From NCBI RefSeq assembly GCF_014267175.1, contig NZ_JACMTR010000002.1, forward strand, positions 2,097,001 through 2,161,000: a stretch of DNA of 64,000 bases, given 5' to 3'. Each line of letters starts with the position of its first letter. The first letter of the stretch is position 1. The position numbers and the translations under genes were made by a program. The stretch is from Pseudonocardia sp. C8. GTDB lineage: Bacteria > Actinomycetota > Actinomycetes > Mycobacteriales > Pseudonocardiaceae. The notes under the pieces were generated by a model. It was not told where the DNA came from. It saw only the letters and a program-made list of their open reading frames with translations, and searched no databases. Below, piece by piece: positions 7,636 to 16,034 of this stretch.

Positions 7636-8478
7636 TCACGAGGACAGGAACCGGTCGATCTCGGCGGCGAACGGCGCCGGGTCGAGCAGCAGGTCCAGGT
7701 GACCGCCCGGGTACCGGTACAGGCGCGAGCGCCGGATCCCGCGCTCGAGCAGGGTCGCGTTTCCGCGCGGGACCATCGGGTCGTCGTCCCCGGCGATGAT
7801 CAAGGTGTCGGCGGTGATCGTCGGCAGCAGCGGCAGGCTGGTCCAGCCCGACAGCGCGAGCAGCTGGTAGTAGTAGCCGCGCATCGGAGCGCGGCGCGCT
7901 CCCGAGTGCAGGACCTCCTTCGCCCGCTCGGGGTGTGCGCGGAGGGGGCCGCCGTAGAGGTCCGCGGCGACGGCGTCGACGTAGGCCGGGTCCTGGTGGC
8001 GCTTCGGTGAGGTCAGCACGGCCAGGACCCGCGGCGACGCCGGGATCATCAGCGCGCCGGGCGCGGTCGCGGCCAGCACCAGCTTGCGGACCCGGCGCCG
8101 GCGGCTGATCGCGAGCTGCTGGGCGAGCATCCCGCCCCACGAGAAACCGAGCACGTCGACCTCGTACACGCCCAGCTTCGTCAGGACCTGGGCGACCCGG
8201 TGCGCCATCCACGACAGGTGGTAGGGCATCCGGGGCGGCGGCGAGCCGCCGATCCCGGGCGGGTCGAACCGGATGATGTCGAGATCGGCCGGCAGCGCCG
8301 CGACCAGCGGGTCGAGCACGTCGGTGGCGGCGCCGATGCCGTTGCACAGGAGCAGGGGCGTGCGCCGGGCACCCGGCCCGGACGCGGGGCGTCGCACGAC
8401 GCGCAGGGTGCGGCCCCCGACGAGCACGTCGTGCTCCTCGAGTGCGGCACCGGCGGGCCGGGGAAGTGGAGTGGCCAT
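7636..8478 (-). CDS. Alpha/beta hydrolase, intracellular PHA depolymerase (PhaZ-like)
   Basis: A 280-aa alpha/beta hydrolase resembling the medium-chain PHA depolymerase family (PhaZ of pseudomonads). Landmarks: oxyanion region L-L-L-C-N-G-I-G-A, I-R-F-D-P-P-G-I-G-G-S, nucleophile elbow G-F-S-W-G-G-M-L-A-Q-Q, then K-L-V-L-A-A-T-A-P-G, a cap segment with L-Y-G-G-P-L, the acid in G-D-D-D-P-M-V-P and the catalytic His in G-G-H-L-D-L. The W-G-G-x-L-A-Q-Q and A-A-T-A-P-G-A segments are what separate this family from generic hydrolases. The ATG at 8478 has TACGCT seven bases upstream (leaderless). Its divergently ordered PHA neighbours support a role in granule mobilisation. Confidence 0.72.
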   Translation of the reverse strand: MATPLPRPAGAALEEHDVLVGGRTLRVVRRPASGPGARRTPLLLCNGIGAATDVLDPLVAALPADLDIIRFDPPGIGGSPPPRMPYHLSWMAHRVAQVLTKLGVYEVDVLGFSWGGMLAQQLAISRRRRVRKLVLAATAPGALMIPASPRVLAVLTSPKRHQDPAYVDAVAADLYGGPLRAHPERAKEVLHSGARRAPMRGYYYQLLALSGWTSLPLLPTITADTLIIAGDDDPMVPRGNATLLERGIRRSRLYRYPGGHLDLLLDPAPFAAEIDRFLSS

Positions 8479-8485
8479 CCCGGGG

Positions 8486-8491
8486 AGCGTA
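8486..8491 (-). promoter_or_regulatory. Leaderless-type -10 box for the PhaZ-like gene
   Basis: On the minus strand TACGCT occupies 8491-8486 and is separated by seven bases from the ATG at 8478. There is no Shine-Dalgarno between them. Confidence 0.5.
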
Positions 8492-8542
8492 AGGGCCGTC
8501 GGGCCCCCTGCGGGGGTGACGGCGGGTGTGACGAACCGCCGG

Positions 8543-10096
8543 TCACATCGTGGTGGCCGGCACTCCGCGCTCGGCCGCCAGGTAGGTGCCCGGGGCCGGG
8601 AACAGGGGCCGCAGCCGGCGCCCGCCCAGCTCGGGTGGCGCGTCCCGCAGGCTGCCGGACCGGTCGGCCAGCCAGCCGGCCAGGTCGTCCCACCAGGAGC
8701 CCTCGACGTGCTCGGCGCCCTCCGGCCAGGCCTCCGGGAGTCCCGCACCGGCCTCGCAGGAGGCCACCCGGAACGAGGTCGCGGCCCGCGGCGGCGCGAT
8801 CAGCGCGCCCGCCCGGTCCCCGGGGGCGAGGACCAGCCGGCACGACCCGCCGGGCGCCCGGTCCCCGGTCCACGGCGGCGCCGGGTCGCCGGCCGCGGCG
8901 ACCAGGTAGCCGTCCCGGCGCAGCTCGGCCGGGTGCACGGGTGTGCCGAGCACCCGGATCCCGGCGCCGTCGTCGGCGGCCAGCGCGGCCAGGCCGGCCT
9001 CCAGCGCGGGCGGCAGCGGTCTCAGGTCCGCCGCCCAGGCCCGCAGCGCGGCCGCCGCGCGCTCGCCCACGCCGTCGGGCGGGTCCGGACGCGCCGCGCC
9101 GGCGGGATCGAGCCCGGTCGCCAGGTAGCCGACGGCGGCGACCCGGTCGTCCAGCCCGACCGCGGCCTGGTGGGCCTGCACGGCGGCCGCCAGTAGGCCA
9201 CCGGAGCGCACCCCGAGCAGCGAGGCCCGCGGGGTCCGCGCGATCCGGGTGCCAGCCTCCAGCGCGTCCAGGACGGCGGCGGCGTGCGCGTCGAGGTCCC
9301 GTCCGGTGTCCGCCGGGCCGGCCGGGCGCCAGGACAGCGCGAACACCTGCAGGCCGCGCGCCACCAGGTGCTCGACCAGCGAGTACCCGGGGGCGAGGTC
9401 GGCCAGCCAGTAGGGGTGCGCCGGCGGGGGCACCACGAGCACCGGTGCGTCGTGCACCCGCTCGGTGACCGGCAGGTACTGCAGCAGCTCGAACACCGGG
9501 GTGCGGAGGACGACCGCCCCCGGCGTGGCGGCGACGTCGCGACCGCGGACCGGGCCGTCGCCGGGGGACGGGGTGCCGGGGCCGGCGGGCTCACCGGTGC
9601 GGGCAACCGACCGGGGCGGGCCGCCGGGGGGAGCCGGAGCCGCGGGGCCGGGTGGGGTGGCCGGGCCGCCGGGGCGCAGCGGAGCCGCGGGGCCGGGCGG
9701 GGCGCCGGCGGAACCCGGCGTGCCGCCCAGCAGGGCCCGCAGCCGCGCGGCGTCCCGGGCCGGGAGCGGGAAGTCCGGGCCGGCCTGCGCGTCGTCCAGC
9801 AGCCCGGACAGGGCGTCGGTGGTGACGCGCAGCGCCTGCGTCGCGCGCCGCCGCACCGGACCGGGCAGCAGCCACCCGCCGCCGGGCGGGCCCGCATCCT
9901 CGCGGGGCTCGCCGGCGGAGCAGCCCAGCCCGACCCGGCCGAGCGCGGCGGCCCAGGCCCCGCCGCGGCGCAGGAGCACCGCCGGCCGGGCGGTCAGTGC
10001 GGCCGCCAGCCGCAACCCGGCCGCCGGCAGGGCCGGCGAGCCGTCCCCGGCCCCGGGTGCGTCGCCGGCCGGGCTGCTGGGATCGCGCGTGCTCAT
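8543..10096 (-). CDS. PhaC-like protein lacking the catalytic Cys and His
   Basis: A 517-aa homologue of PHA synthase. The match to PhaC is clear over the core: G-R-D-V-A-A-T-P-G, V-F-E-L-L-Q-Y-L-P-V-T-E-R-V-H, L-A-D-L-A-P-G-Y-S-L-V-E-H and the C-terminal G-S-W-W-D-D-L-A-G-W with P-A-P-G-T-Y-L. However, the nucleophile box reads G-V-R-S-G-G (residues 295-300), with Arg where phaC at 1-1073 has Cys, and the S-G-H-I-A-G His site reads G-D-R-A-G. A Pro/Gly/Ala-rich linker (about 130-180) is inserted before the core. It should not polymerise; it may be a structural or regulatory partner of the true synthase, or a decaying paralogue. It lies upstream of the PhaZ-like gene on the same strand. Confidence 0.8.
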   Translation of the reverse strand: MSTRDPSSPAGDAPGAGDGSPALPAAGLRLAAALTARPAVLLRRGGAWAAALGRVGLGCSAGEPREDAGPPGGGWLLPGPVRRRATQALRVTTDALSGLLDDAQAGPDFPLPARDAARLRALLGGTPGSAGAPPGPAAPLRPGGPATPPGPAAPAPPGGPPRSVARTGEPAGPGTPSPGDGPVRGRDVAATPGAVVLRTPVFELLQYLPVTERVHDAPVLVVPPPAHPYWLADLAPGYSLVEHLVARGLQVFALSWRPAGPADTGRDLDAHAAAVLDALEAGTRIARTPRASLLGVRSGGLLAAAVQAHQAAVGLDDRVAAVGYLATGLDPAGAARPDPPDGVGERAAAALRAWAADLRPLPPALEAGLAALAADDGAGIRVLGTPVHPAELRRDGYLVAAAGDPAPPWTGDRAPGGSCRLVLAPGDRAGALIAPPRAATSFRVASCEAGAGLPEAWPEGAEHVEGSWWDDLAGWLADRSGSLRDAPPELGGRRLRPLFPAPGTYLAAERGVPATTM

Positions 10097-10184
10097 CGCC
10101 GCCCATCATCCCCACCCGTACCCGCCGCGGCGCGTTCACCCCGGTGTCGCCGGGCGGTCAGGCGGACCGGGCAGCGTGGTGCCG

Positions 10185-10823
10185 ATGACCACGACGCCCG
10201 CCGCCCGGCCCGCGACCGCCCCCATCGGTTCCGGTGCGTTCCTGCGCGAGTTCCTCCGTCACCCGGTGCGCACCGCATCCTGCCTGCCCAGCTCCCCGGC
10301 GCTCGCCGCGGCCGCAGGCGCGCCGGTGCCGGAGACCGGCGACCCGGTGGTCGTCGAGCTGGGTGCCGGCACCGGGGCGTTCACCGACGTCATCGCGCGG
10401 CGGCTCGACGGCCGCGGGCACCAGCTCGCGATCGAGCTGAGCCCGCGGCTGGCCGAGCTGCTGCAGCACCGGCACCCGGGCCTCGACGTCGCCGTCGCCG
10501 ACGCGGGCGAGCTGCCCCGGCTGCTGGAGGAACGCGGCCTCGGCGGCGCCGACGTGATCGTCTCCGGGCTGCCGTGGGCCGCCTCCCCGGCGCAGCGCCC
10601 GTGGCTCACCGAGGTGCTCGCCGGGTCGCTGCACCCGGACGGCGCGTTCACCCAGTTCGGCTACACCTGGACCCGGCGGCTGCCCCCGGCCCGGCGGCTG
10701 CGGGAGCGGCTGGCGGAGGCCTTCGAGGAGGTCGTCGTGGGGCGCTCGGTGCTCGCGAACCTGCCGCCGGCGTTCGTGATCACGGCGCGCCGTCCCCGGC
10801 CGGGACGCGCGCCGCGGGCCTGA
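10185..10823 (+). CDS. SAM-dependent methyltransferase, phospholipid N-methyltransferase-like
   Basis: A 212-aa class I methyltransferase. It begins with F-L-R-E-F-L-R-H-P-V-R-T-A-S-C-L-P-S-S, the segment by which PmtA-type phospholipid N-methyltransferases (and KsgA-like enzymes) are recognised, followed by the SAM site V-V-E-L-G-A-G-T-G-A-F-T, the acidic I-E-L-S and the motif IV-like S-G-L-P-W-A. No membrane span is seen, as for soluble PmtA enzymes that dock on membranes. The substrate could be phosphatidylethanolamine, but a small-molecule or rRNA substrate cannot be excluded. It is followed by a clear hairpin terminator. Confidence 0.75.
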   Translation: MTTTPAARPATAPIGSGAFLREFLRHPVRTASCLPSSPALAAAAGAPVPETGDPVVVELGAGTGAFTDVIARRLDGRGHQLAIELSPRLAELLQHRHPGLDVAVADAGELPRLLEERGLGGADVIVSGLPWAASPAQRPWLTEVLAGSLHPDGAFTQFGYTWTRRLPPARRLRERLAEAFEEVVVGRSVLANLPPAFVITARRPRPGRAPRA

Positions 10824-10828
10824 CCTGC

Positions 10829-10850
10829 GTGGGCGCCGACACGCGCCCAC
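10829..10850 (+). terminator. Hairpin terminator after the methyltransferase
   Basis: Eight-bp perfect stem GTGGGCGC / GCGCCCAC (10829-10836 with 10843-10850) around a 6-nt loop, six bases after the stop codon. Confidence 0.65.
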
Positions 10851-10979
10851 CCGTCCGAGCAGGGGGCGGCCGCCGGGCTACCCTGATCGGCGCCCCGCGG
10901 CCGGTCGCCGTCGACCCCCCGAAGCCGGCGGGGCTCGCAGGTTCCCGTCCGGGAACGACCCACGGACCAGGGGAGACGT

Positions 10980-12710
10980 GTGTCGCAAGCCCAGCTCGTG
11001 TCGCCGGAGACCCGCCCGCTGCGCGCCTGGCAGCGCAGCGCGCTCGCCCGCTACCTCGCCACCGCGCCGCGGGACTTCCTCGCCGTCGCGACCCCCGGCG
11101 CGGGAAAGACGACCTTCGCGCTGCGGGTCGCCGCGGAGCTGCTGCGCGACCGGGTGATCGACGCGGTGACGGTCGTCACCCCGACCGAGCACCTGAAGTA
11201 CCAGTGGGCCGCGTCCGCCGCCTCCGCCGGGATCGCGATCGACCCGGAGTTCCGCAACGCCACCGGCGGGACGTCGCGCGACTACCAGGGCATCGCCGTC
11301 ACCTACGCCGGGGTCGCGGCGCACCCGATGTTGCACCGCAACCGCACCGAGAACCGGCGGATGCTGGTCATCCTCGACGAGATCCACCACGCCGGTGACG
11401 CGAAGTCCTGGGGCGATGCCGTCTACGAGGCGTTCGAGCCGGCCACCCGGCGGCTCGCGCTGACCGGTACCCCGTTCCGGTCCGACGACAACCCGATCCC
11501 GTTCGTCGAGTACGTCCCGGACGTCGACGGCGCCCCGCGCAGCCGCGCCGACCACCAGTACGGCTACGCCGAGGCGCTCGCCGACAACGTCGTGCGGCCG
11601 GTGGTGTTCCTGGCCTACTCCGGCACCTCCAACTGGCGGACCAGCGCCGGTGAGGAGATCTCGGCGCGCCTCGGCGAGCCGCTGACCCGCGAGCAGACGG
11701 CGATGGCCTGGCGGACCGCGCTCGACCCGTCCGGCGACTGGATCCCGTCCGTGCTCGCCGCCGCCGACCGGCGGCTGCAGAGCCACCGCGACGGCGGCAT
11801 GCCGGACGCCGGCGGCCTGGTGATCGCCTCCGACCAGACGACCGCGCGGGCGTACGCGGCGATCCTGCAGAGGATCACCGGGGACCGGCCCGCGGTCGTG
11901 CTCTCCGACGAGGCGGGCGCCTCGGACCGGATCGCCGAGTTCGCCGAGTCCCGGGAGCGGTGGATGGTCGCGGTGCGGATGGTGTCCGAGGGCGTCGACG
12001 TGCCGCGGCTGGCGGTCGGGGTGTACGCGACGTCGGCGTCGACCCCGCTGTTCTTCGCCCAGGCCATCGGCCGGTTCGTGCGGTCGAGGCGGCCCGGCGA
12101 GACGGCCTCGGTGTTCCTCCCCAGCGTGCCGGTCCTGCTCGGGCTGGCCAGCGAGCTGGAGGCGCAGCGCGACCACGTCCTCGGCAAGCCGCAGCGCCCC
12201 GAGGAGACCTGGAACGACGCCGAGCTCGTCGAGGCCAACAAGGTCAAGGACGAACCGGGCGAGCAGGAGAAGGCGTTCACCTCGCTGGGCGCCGACGCCG
12301 AGCTCGACCAGCTGATCTACGAGGGCGCGACCTACTCCGCCGACGAGGAGGACTACCTCGGGCTGCCCGGGCTGCTCGAACCCGAGCAGGTGCGGACGCT
12401 GCTGTCGAAGCGGCAGGCCGAGTGGATCGAGAAGGGCTCGCCGCGCACCGGGGCCCAGGCCCGCGCGACGCCGGCGACCGAGCCGACGCCCCCGCCGCCG
12501 TCGCAGCGGGGCACGGTGAGCGTCCGGGAGCGGCTGCAGACGCTGCGCAAGGAGCTGAACACGCTGGTCGCGCTGCACAACCACAAGACCCGCAAGCCGC
12601 ACGGCGCGATCCACAACGAGCTCCGCAAGGCGTGCGGCGGGCCGCCGGTCGCGATGGCGACCATCGAGCAGCTCGAGGAGCGGATCGCGACCCTGCGCTC
12701 CTGGCGCTGA
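10980..12710 (+). CDS. DEAD/DEAH-box SF2 helicase
   Basis: A 576-aa ATP-dependent helicase of the ResIII/UvrB-like superfamily 2. Walker A is A-T-P-G-A-G-K-T-T (about residues 36-44), the DEAH-type Walker B is L-D-E-I-H-H-A-G, motif III is L-T-G-T-P-F-R, and the C-terminal RecA-like lobe carries V-S-E-G-V-D-V-P and Q-A-I-G-R-F-V-R-S (motifs V and VI). A C-terminal extension with a Pro-rich linker and a basic helical tail (L-Q-T-L-R-K-E-L-N-T-L-V) follows. The GTG start at 10980 has AGGGGAG upstream. This actinobacterial helicase type is usually stand-alone and its substrate is unknown. No nuclease or methylase partner is adjacent, so it is not a restriction subunit. Confidence 0.88.
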   Translation: MSQAQLVSPETRPLRAWQRSALARYLATAPRDFLAVATPGAGKTTFALRVAAELLRDRVIDAVTVVTPTEHLKYQWAASAASAGIAIDPEFRNATGGTSRDYQGIAVTYAGVAAHPMLHRNRTENRRMLVILDEIHHAGDAKSWGDAVYEAFEPATRRLALTGTPFRSDDNPIPFVEYVPDVDGAPRSRADHQYGYAEALADNVVRPVVFLAYSGTSNWRTSAGEEISARLGEPLTREQTAMAWRTALDPSGDWIPSVLAAADRRLQSHRDGGMPDAGGLVIASDQTTARAYAAILQRITGDRPAVVLSDEAGASDRIAEFAESRERWMVAVRMVSEGVDVPRLAVGVYATSASTPLFFAQAIGRFVRSRRPGETASVFLPSVPVLLGLASELEAQRDHVLGKPQRPEETWNDAELVEANKVKDEPGEQEKAFTSLGADAELDQLIYEGATYSADEEDYLGLPGLLEPEQVRTLLSKRQAEWIEKGSPRTGAQARATPATEPTPPPPSQRGTVSVRERLQTLRKELNTLVALHNHKTRKPHGAIHNELRKACGGPPVAMATIEQLEERIATLRSWR

Positions 12711-12738
12711 CCGCTCCCGCCCGCCCCGGAGCGGTCAG
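12707..12738. terminator. Bidirectional terminator containing both convergent stop codons
   Basis: Perfect 11-bp stem, 12707-12717 with 12728-12738, around a 10-nt C-rich loop. The left arm contains the helicase TGA (12708-12710) and the right arm contains the TGA of the minus-strand exporter (12735-12737). Confidence 0.75.
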
Positions 12739-13676
12739 CCCGGGAGGGGGCCGGTGTCGCCGGTCCGCACCCGGTCGCCCGCCGGCTCCGGGACGGGCTC
12801 GTCGCCGTCCCGGGACCGCAGCGCCACGGCCGCGATCACCAACAGGATGCCGAGGGCCTCCAGCGCGCCCGGCAGCTGGGAGAGCAGCACGAGCCCGATC
12901 AGGGTCGCCGTCGCCGGCAGCAGCGCCAGCAGCACGGCGAACCGGGCCTGCCCGACCCGGCGCAGCACGACCTGGTCCAGGACGTACGGCACGACCGACG
13001 ACAGCACCCCCAGCCCGACGGACAGGGCGAGCACCCGCGGATCGGCGAGCGGTGCGAGGTTCGCCACACCGAACGCGGTGTCCGACCGGGCGCCGCCGGC
13101 GAGCAGCAGCGGCGCCAGCAGCACGGCCGCGACCGCGAACCCGGTCGCCAGGTCGTCGATCCCGTTGCCGGCCCGCGCGACCCGCTTGCCCAACAGGACG
13201 TAGGCCGCCCACATCGCGGCCGCGCCGAGCGCCCACAGCACACCGGACGGGCTGCCGGACCAGCGGACGTCGGCGATCAGCAGCACGCCCGCAGCGGCCA
13301 GCACGACCGCCCCGACGTCCCGGAACCGGCGCGAGGCCAGGGCCGCGACCAGCACCGGGCCGGTGAACTCGATCGCCACCGCGGTGCCGAGCGGGAGCCG
13401 GGCGATCGCCTCGTAGTAGGCGACGTTCATCAGCGCCGTGGCCAGCCCGAACAGGCCGGCCCGGACCAGCCGGACACCGCGCCAGGCGTCCCGGCCGGGG
13501 CGCCGCCAGGCCAGCAGGACCAGCGCTGCTCCGATCAGCCGCAGCTCGGCCACCGCGGACGGCGCCAAGCGGTCGAACAGGCCTACGGCGAGTGCCGCAC
13601 CGACGTACATCGTGGTCCCGCCCGCCAGGAAGAGGAGCGGAGCGGGTATCCGGTCTCCGATCGGCCGAGCGCTCAC
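12735..13676 (-). CDS. EamA-family transporter (RhtA-like metabolite exporter)
   Basis: A 313-aa inner-membrane protein with about ten hydrophobic segments arranged as two EamA repeats. M-N-V-A-Y-Y-E-A-I-A-R-L-P-L-G-T-A-V-A is the typical inner-repeat motif of RhtA (threonine/homoserine exporter) relatives, and S-S-V-V-P-Y-V-L-D-Q-V-V-L-R-R closes the second repeat. I chose the GTG at 13676 because TATCGT sits seven bases upstream on the minus strand, which fits leaderless transcription; the frame can be extended to a GTG at 13751 but the extra residues look non-conserved. Substrate is not deducible beyond small polar metabolites such as amino acids. Confidence 0.85.
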   Translation of the reverse strand: MSARPIGDRIPAPLLFLAGGTTMYVGAALAVGLFDRLAPSAVAELRLIGAALVLLAWRRPGRDAWRGVRLVRAGLFGLATALMNVAYYEAIARLPLGTAVAIEFTGPVLVAALASRRFRDVGAVVLAAAGVLLIADVRWSGSPSGVLWALGAAAMWAAYVLLGKRVARAGNGIDDLATGFAVAAVLLAPLLLAGGARSDTAFGVANLAPLADPRVLALSVGLGVLSSVVPYVLDQVVLRRVGQARFAVLLALLPATATLIGLVLLSQLPGALEALGILLVIAAVALRSRDGDEPVPEPAGDRVRTGDTGPLPG

Positions 13677-13683
13677 CTGGGTC

Positions 13684-13689
13684 ACGATA
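13684..13689 (-). promoter_or_regulatory. Leaderless-type -10 box for the EamA gene
   Basis: TATCGT on the minus strand (13689-13684), seven bases before the GTG at 13676. The 300 bp from here to 13975 hold no gene that I can see; they are a divergent promoter region and AT-richer than their surroundings around 13745-13790. Confidence 0.5.
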
Positions 13690-13975
13690 CGGCGACACAC
13701 CGTGGCGACGTCGAGCGCTTGCACGAGCGGCTCCGTCCCCTCATGATTCACGCGTAGTCAACTTCATACGCAATCGGTCACCGCGGGTACATCGCGGCGT
13801 CACCGACCCCGGATCGGAACCTCCGAAACGTGACGGTCGTCGCGACGCGCCCCGGGAACACGTGCAGGGGCTTCAAGCGTCTGTTTAGGTGTGGGCGATC
13901 CGCCTGGTGCGGTCGTCACAGTGATACGGCGGAGGGGCCGCCCGAGCCCCGCCGCCGCGACGGAGGGAGACCGCT

Positions 13976-14161
13976 ATGCAGCCCGAAACGCTGACCCGGC
14001 CCGAACTGACCCTCGCCGACCGCTGTGACCGTTGCGGTGCGGCGGCCAAGGTGCGCGCGATCCTGCCCTCCGGTGGGGAACTCCTGTTCTGCAACCACCA
14101 CGGCCGTGCTCACGCCGACAAGCTGCGTGAGTCGGGTGTCGAGGTCCAGAGCGGGGAGTGA
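13976..14161 (+). CDS. DUF7455-family small zinc-ribbon-like protein
   Basis: A 61-aa actinobacterial protein of unknown function. The pattern C-D-R-C-G-A-A-A-K, then about 20 residues with L-P-S-G-G-E-L-L, then F-C-N-H-H-G-R looks like a zinc knuckle (two Cys, then Cys and His-His). It is made from the strong ribosome site GGAGGGAG and ends at a perfect terminator, so it is probably a short, abundant monocistronic mRNA. Homologues of this type are common near sigma-factor or cell-division genes in actinobacteria, but that context is absent here. Confidence 0.88.
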   Translation: MQPETLTRPELTLADRCDRCGAAAKVRAILPSGGELLFCNHHGRAHADKLRESGVEVQSGE

Positions 14162-14179
14162 GGCCCGTACAGACCTGAT

Positions 14180-14220
14180 CGGACGGGGCGGGGATCCACT
14201 GCGGATCCCCGCCCCGTCCG
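14180..14220. terminator. Bidirectional intrinsic terminator
   Basis: Perfect 18-bp stem, 14180-14197 with 14203-14220, around a 5-nt loop (ACTGC). It lies between the DUF7455 gene and the convergent GMC oxidoreductase gene, only four bases from the latter's stop. Confidence 0.9.
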
Positions 14221-14224
14221 TGTC

Positions 14225-15913
14225 TCAGTGCCGGACGAGTTCGGCCGCACCCGCCCGGTCGGGCGGTGCCGCGGTGATCGGCGGGTCCGGCGGCAGCGGT
14301 GTGTTCCCGAGGACGAGGTCGGCCGCCCGCTCGGCCACCATCACGACCGGCCCGTAGGTGTTGGCGTTCGGCACGTCCGGGAACACCGAGGCGTCGACCA
14401 CGCGGAGCCCGCCGACACCGTGCACCCGCATCGTCGCCGGATCCACGACGGCGCCCTCGCCGGTGCCCATCCGCGCGGTGCTCGTCGGGTGGAGGCCGTT
14501 CTGGGCCCTGCGGGCGACCCAGTCGAGCACCTGCTCCGGGGCACGGACCCGCGGTCCCGGGAAGGTCTCGCCCCCGCCCAGCCCGGCGAACGCAGGCTGG
14601 GCGAGGACGTCCCGCGCGATGGCGACCGCCTCCACCCAGCGCTGGCGGTCGTCCGCGGTGGCCAGGTAGTTCATCCGCAGCGCCGGCGGGACGGCGGTGT
14701 CGCGTGAGACGGCCCGCACGGTGCCGCGGGCGTCGCCGGCCATCACGCTCACGTGCAGCTCGAACCCGTGCCCGGTCGGCCGCACGTCCGGCGCGAACCG
14801 CATCGCCACCGGGGCGAAGAGCATCATGACGTCCGGGATCCCGGCGCCGAGCGAGGTCGTGGCGAACCCGCCGATCTCGAAGTGGTTGCTCGCCCCGATG
14901 CCGGTGCCCGAGACGACCCACCGGGCGGCGGCACCGGGCAGTCGGTGGACGCGTCGGTGCGTGGACAGCGAGACCGGCTGCAGGCAGGAGTGCTGCAGGT
15001 GGATCGCGAGATGGTCCTGCAGGTTCTCCCCGACCCCGCCGAGCGCGGCGCGGACCTCGACCCCGAGCGTGGCCAGGTGTGCCGGATCGCCGATCCCGGA
15101 CACCTGCAGCAGCTGCGGGGTGGCGATCGCACCGGCGCAGAGGATCGTCTCGCCCGCGTCGACGTCGTGTGTGGATCCGTCCGCGGCGCGGAACCGGACC
15201 CCGGTCACCCGCCTGCCCCGGGCGTCGAACAACAGCTCCCGCACGGCGGCCCCGGTCCGGACCTGCAGGTTCGGCCGGGACGTCGACACCGGATGCAGGT
15301 AGGCGTCGGTGGCCGAGTACCGACGGCCGCGGAAGATCGTCCGCTCGGTGCGGGAGAAACCCTCCTGCACCGGCCCGTTGACGTTGTCCACCACGGCGTG
15401 CCCGGCCTGGCGGGCCGCGATGAGGAAGGCGTCGTTCAGCAGCCCGCCGGCCGGGGCCCGCTCGAGGATCTGGGGGCCGTGGCCGTCGGCGTCGAACGCG
15501 ATGCGGTGCTCGGAGAGTCGCCGTTCCAGGCGCCGGAAGTAGGGCAGGCAGTGCGCGGAGCTCCAGCCGGCCAGCCCCGCGCCGGTGGCCCACCGGTCGT
15601 AGTCGCCGGGGTGGCCGCGCTGGTAGACCATGCCGTTGATGCTGCTGCTGCCGCCGAGCACCTTCCCTCGCGGGACGGCGAGCCGTCGGCCGGCCAGGCC
15701 CGCCTCAGGCTCGGTGGTGTAGCACCAGTCGTAACGCGGGTTGCCCCAGGCCCGGGACAACGCGGCCGGCATCCGGATCACCGGGTCCCAGCGGTGGTCC
15801 GGCCGGCCGGCCTCCAGCACGAGCACGCGGCGGGCCGGATCGGCACTGAGCCGGTTCGCCAGCACAGCGCCGGCCGAGCCGCCACCGACGATGACGACGT
15901 CGTAGCGCGCCAT
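14225..15913 (-). CDS. GMC-family FAD oxidoreductase (choline/alcohol dehydrogenase type)
   Basis: A 562-aa flavoprotein of the glucose-methanol-choline family, oxidising an alcohol group. The N-terminal FAD site is V-V-I-V-G-G-G-S-A-G-A-V-L-A-N-R-L, followed by the GMC signature around G-K-V-L-G-G-S-S-S-I-N-G-M-V and the second signature G-A-I-A-T-P-Q-L-L-Q-V-S-G-I-G. The catalytic pair is in H-P-T-S-T-A-R-M-G and N-A-N-T-Y-G-P-V-V-M-V-A-E. The ATG at 15913 is chosen because GGGAGGAA lies just upstream and the frame then begins directly at the FAD fold. Substrate could be choline, a polyethylene glycol or another alcohol; no betaine genes adjoin it. Confidence 0.9.
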   Translation of the reverse strand: MARYDVVIVGGGSAGAVLANRLSADPARRVLVLEAGRPDHRWDPVIRMPAALSRAWGNPRYDWCYTTEPEAGLAGRRLAVPRGKVLGGSSSINGMVYQRGHPGDYDRWATGAGLAGWSSAHCLPYFRRLERRLSEHRIAFDADGHGPQILERAPAGGLLNDAFLIAARQAGHAVVDNVNGPVQEGFSRTERTIFRGRRYSATDAYLHPVSTSRPNLQVRTGAAVRELLFDARGRRVTGVRFRAADGSTHDVDAGETILCAGAIATPQLLQVSGIGDPAHLATLGVEVRAALGGVGENLQDHLAIHLQHSCLQPVSLSTHRRVHRLPGAAARWVVSGTGIGASNHFEIGGFATTSLGAGIPDVMMLFAPVAMRFAPDVRPTGHGFELHVSVMAGDARGTVRAVSRDTAVPPALRMNYLATADDRQRWVEAVAIARDVLAQPAFAGLGGGETFPGPRVRAPEQVLDWVARRAQNGLHPTSTARMGTGEGAVVDPATMRVHGVGGLRVVDASVFPDVPNANTYGPVVMVAERAADLVLGNTPLPPDPPITAAPPDRAGAAELVRH

Positions 15914-16021
15914 CCGTTCCTCCCGATCCGCGACCGGCGCCGCGAGTGACCCCTCCAGGGGCGCAACCCCCCTTGCGGCTGTCACGGTACGCGTCGCACC
16001 GGACCGGCGATGAGGGACCCG

Positions 16022-16027
16022 TAGGCT
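16022..16027 (+). promoter_or_regulatory. Leaderless-type -10 box
   Basis: TAGGCT at 16022-16027, seven bases before the GTG at 16035, with no Shine-Dalgarno. Confidence 0.5.
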
Positions 16028-16034
16028 CCGTGGC

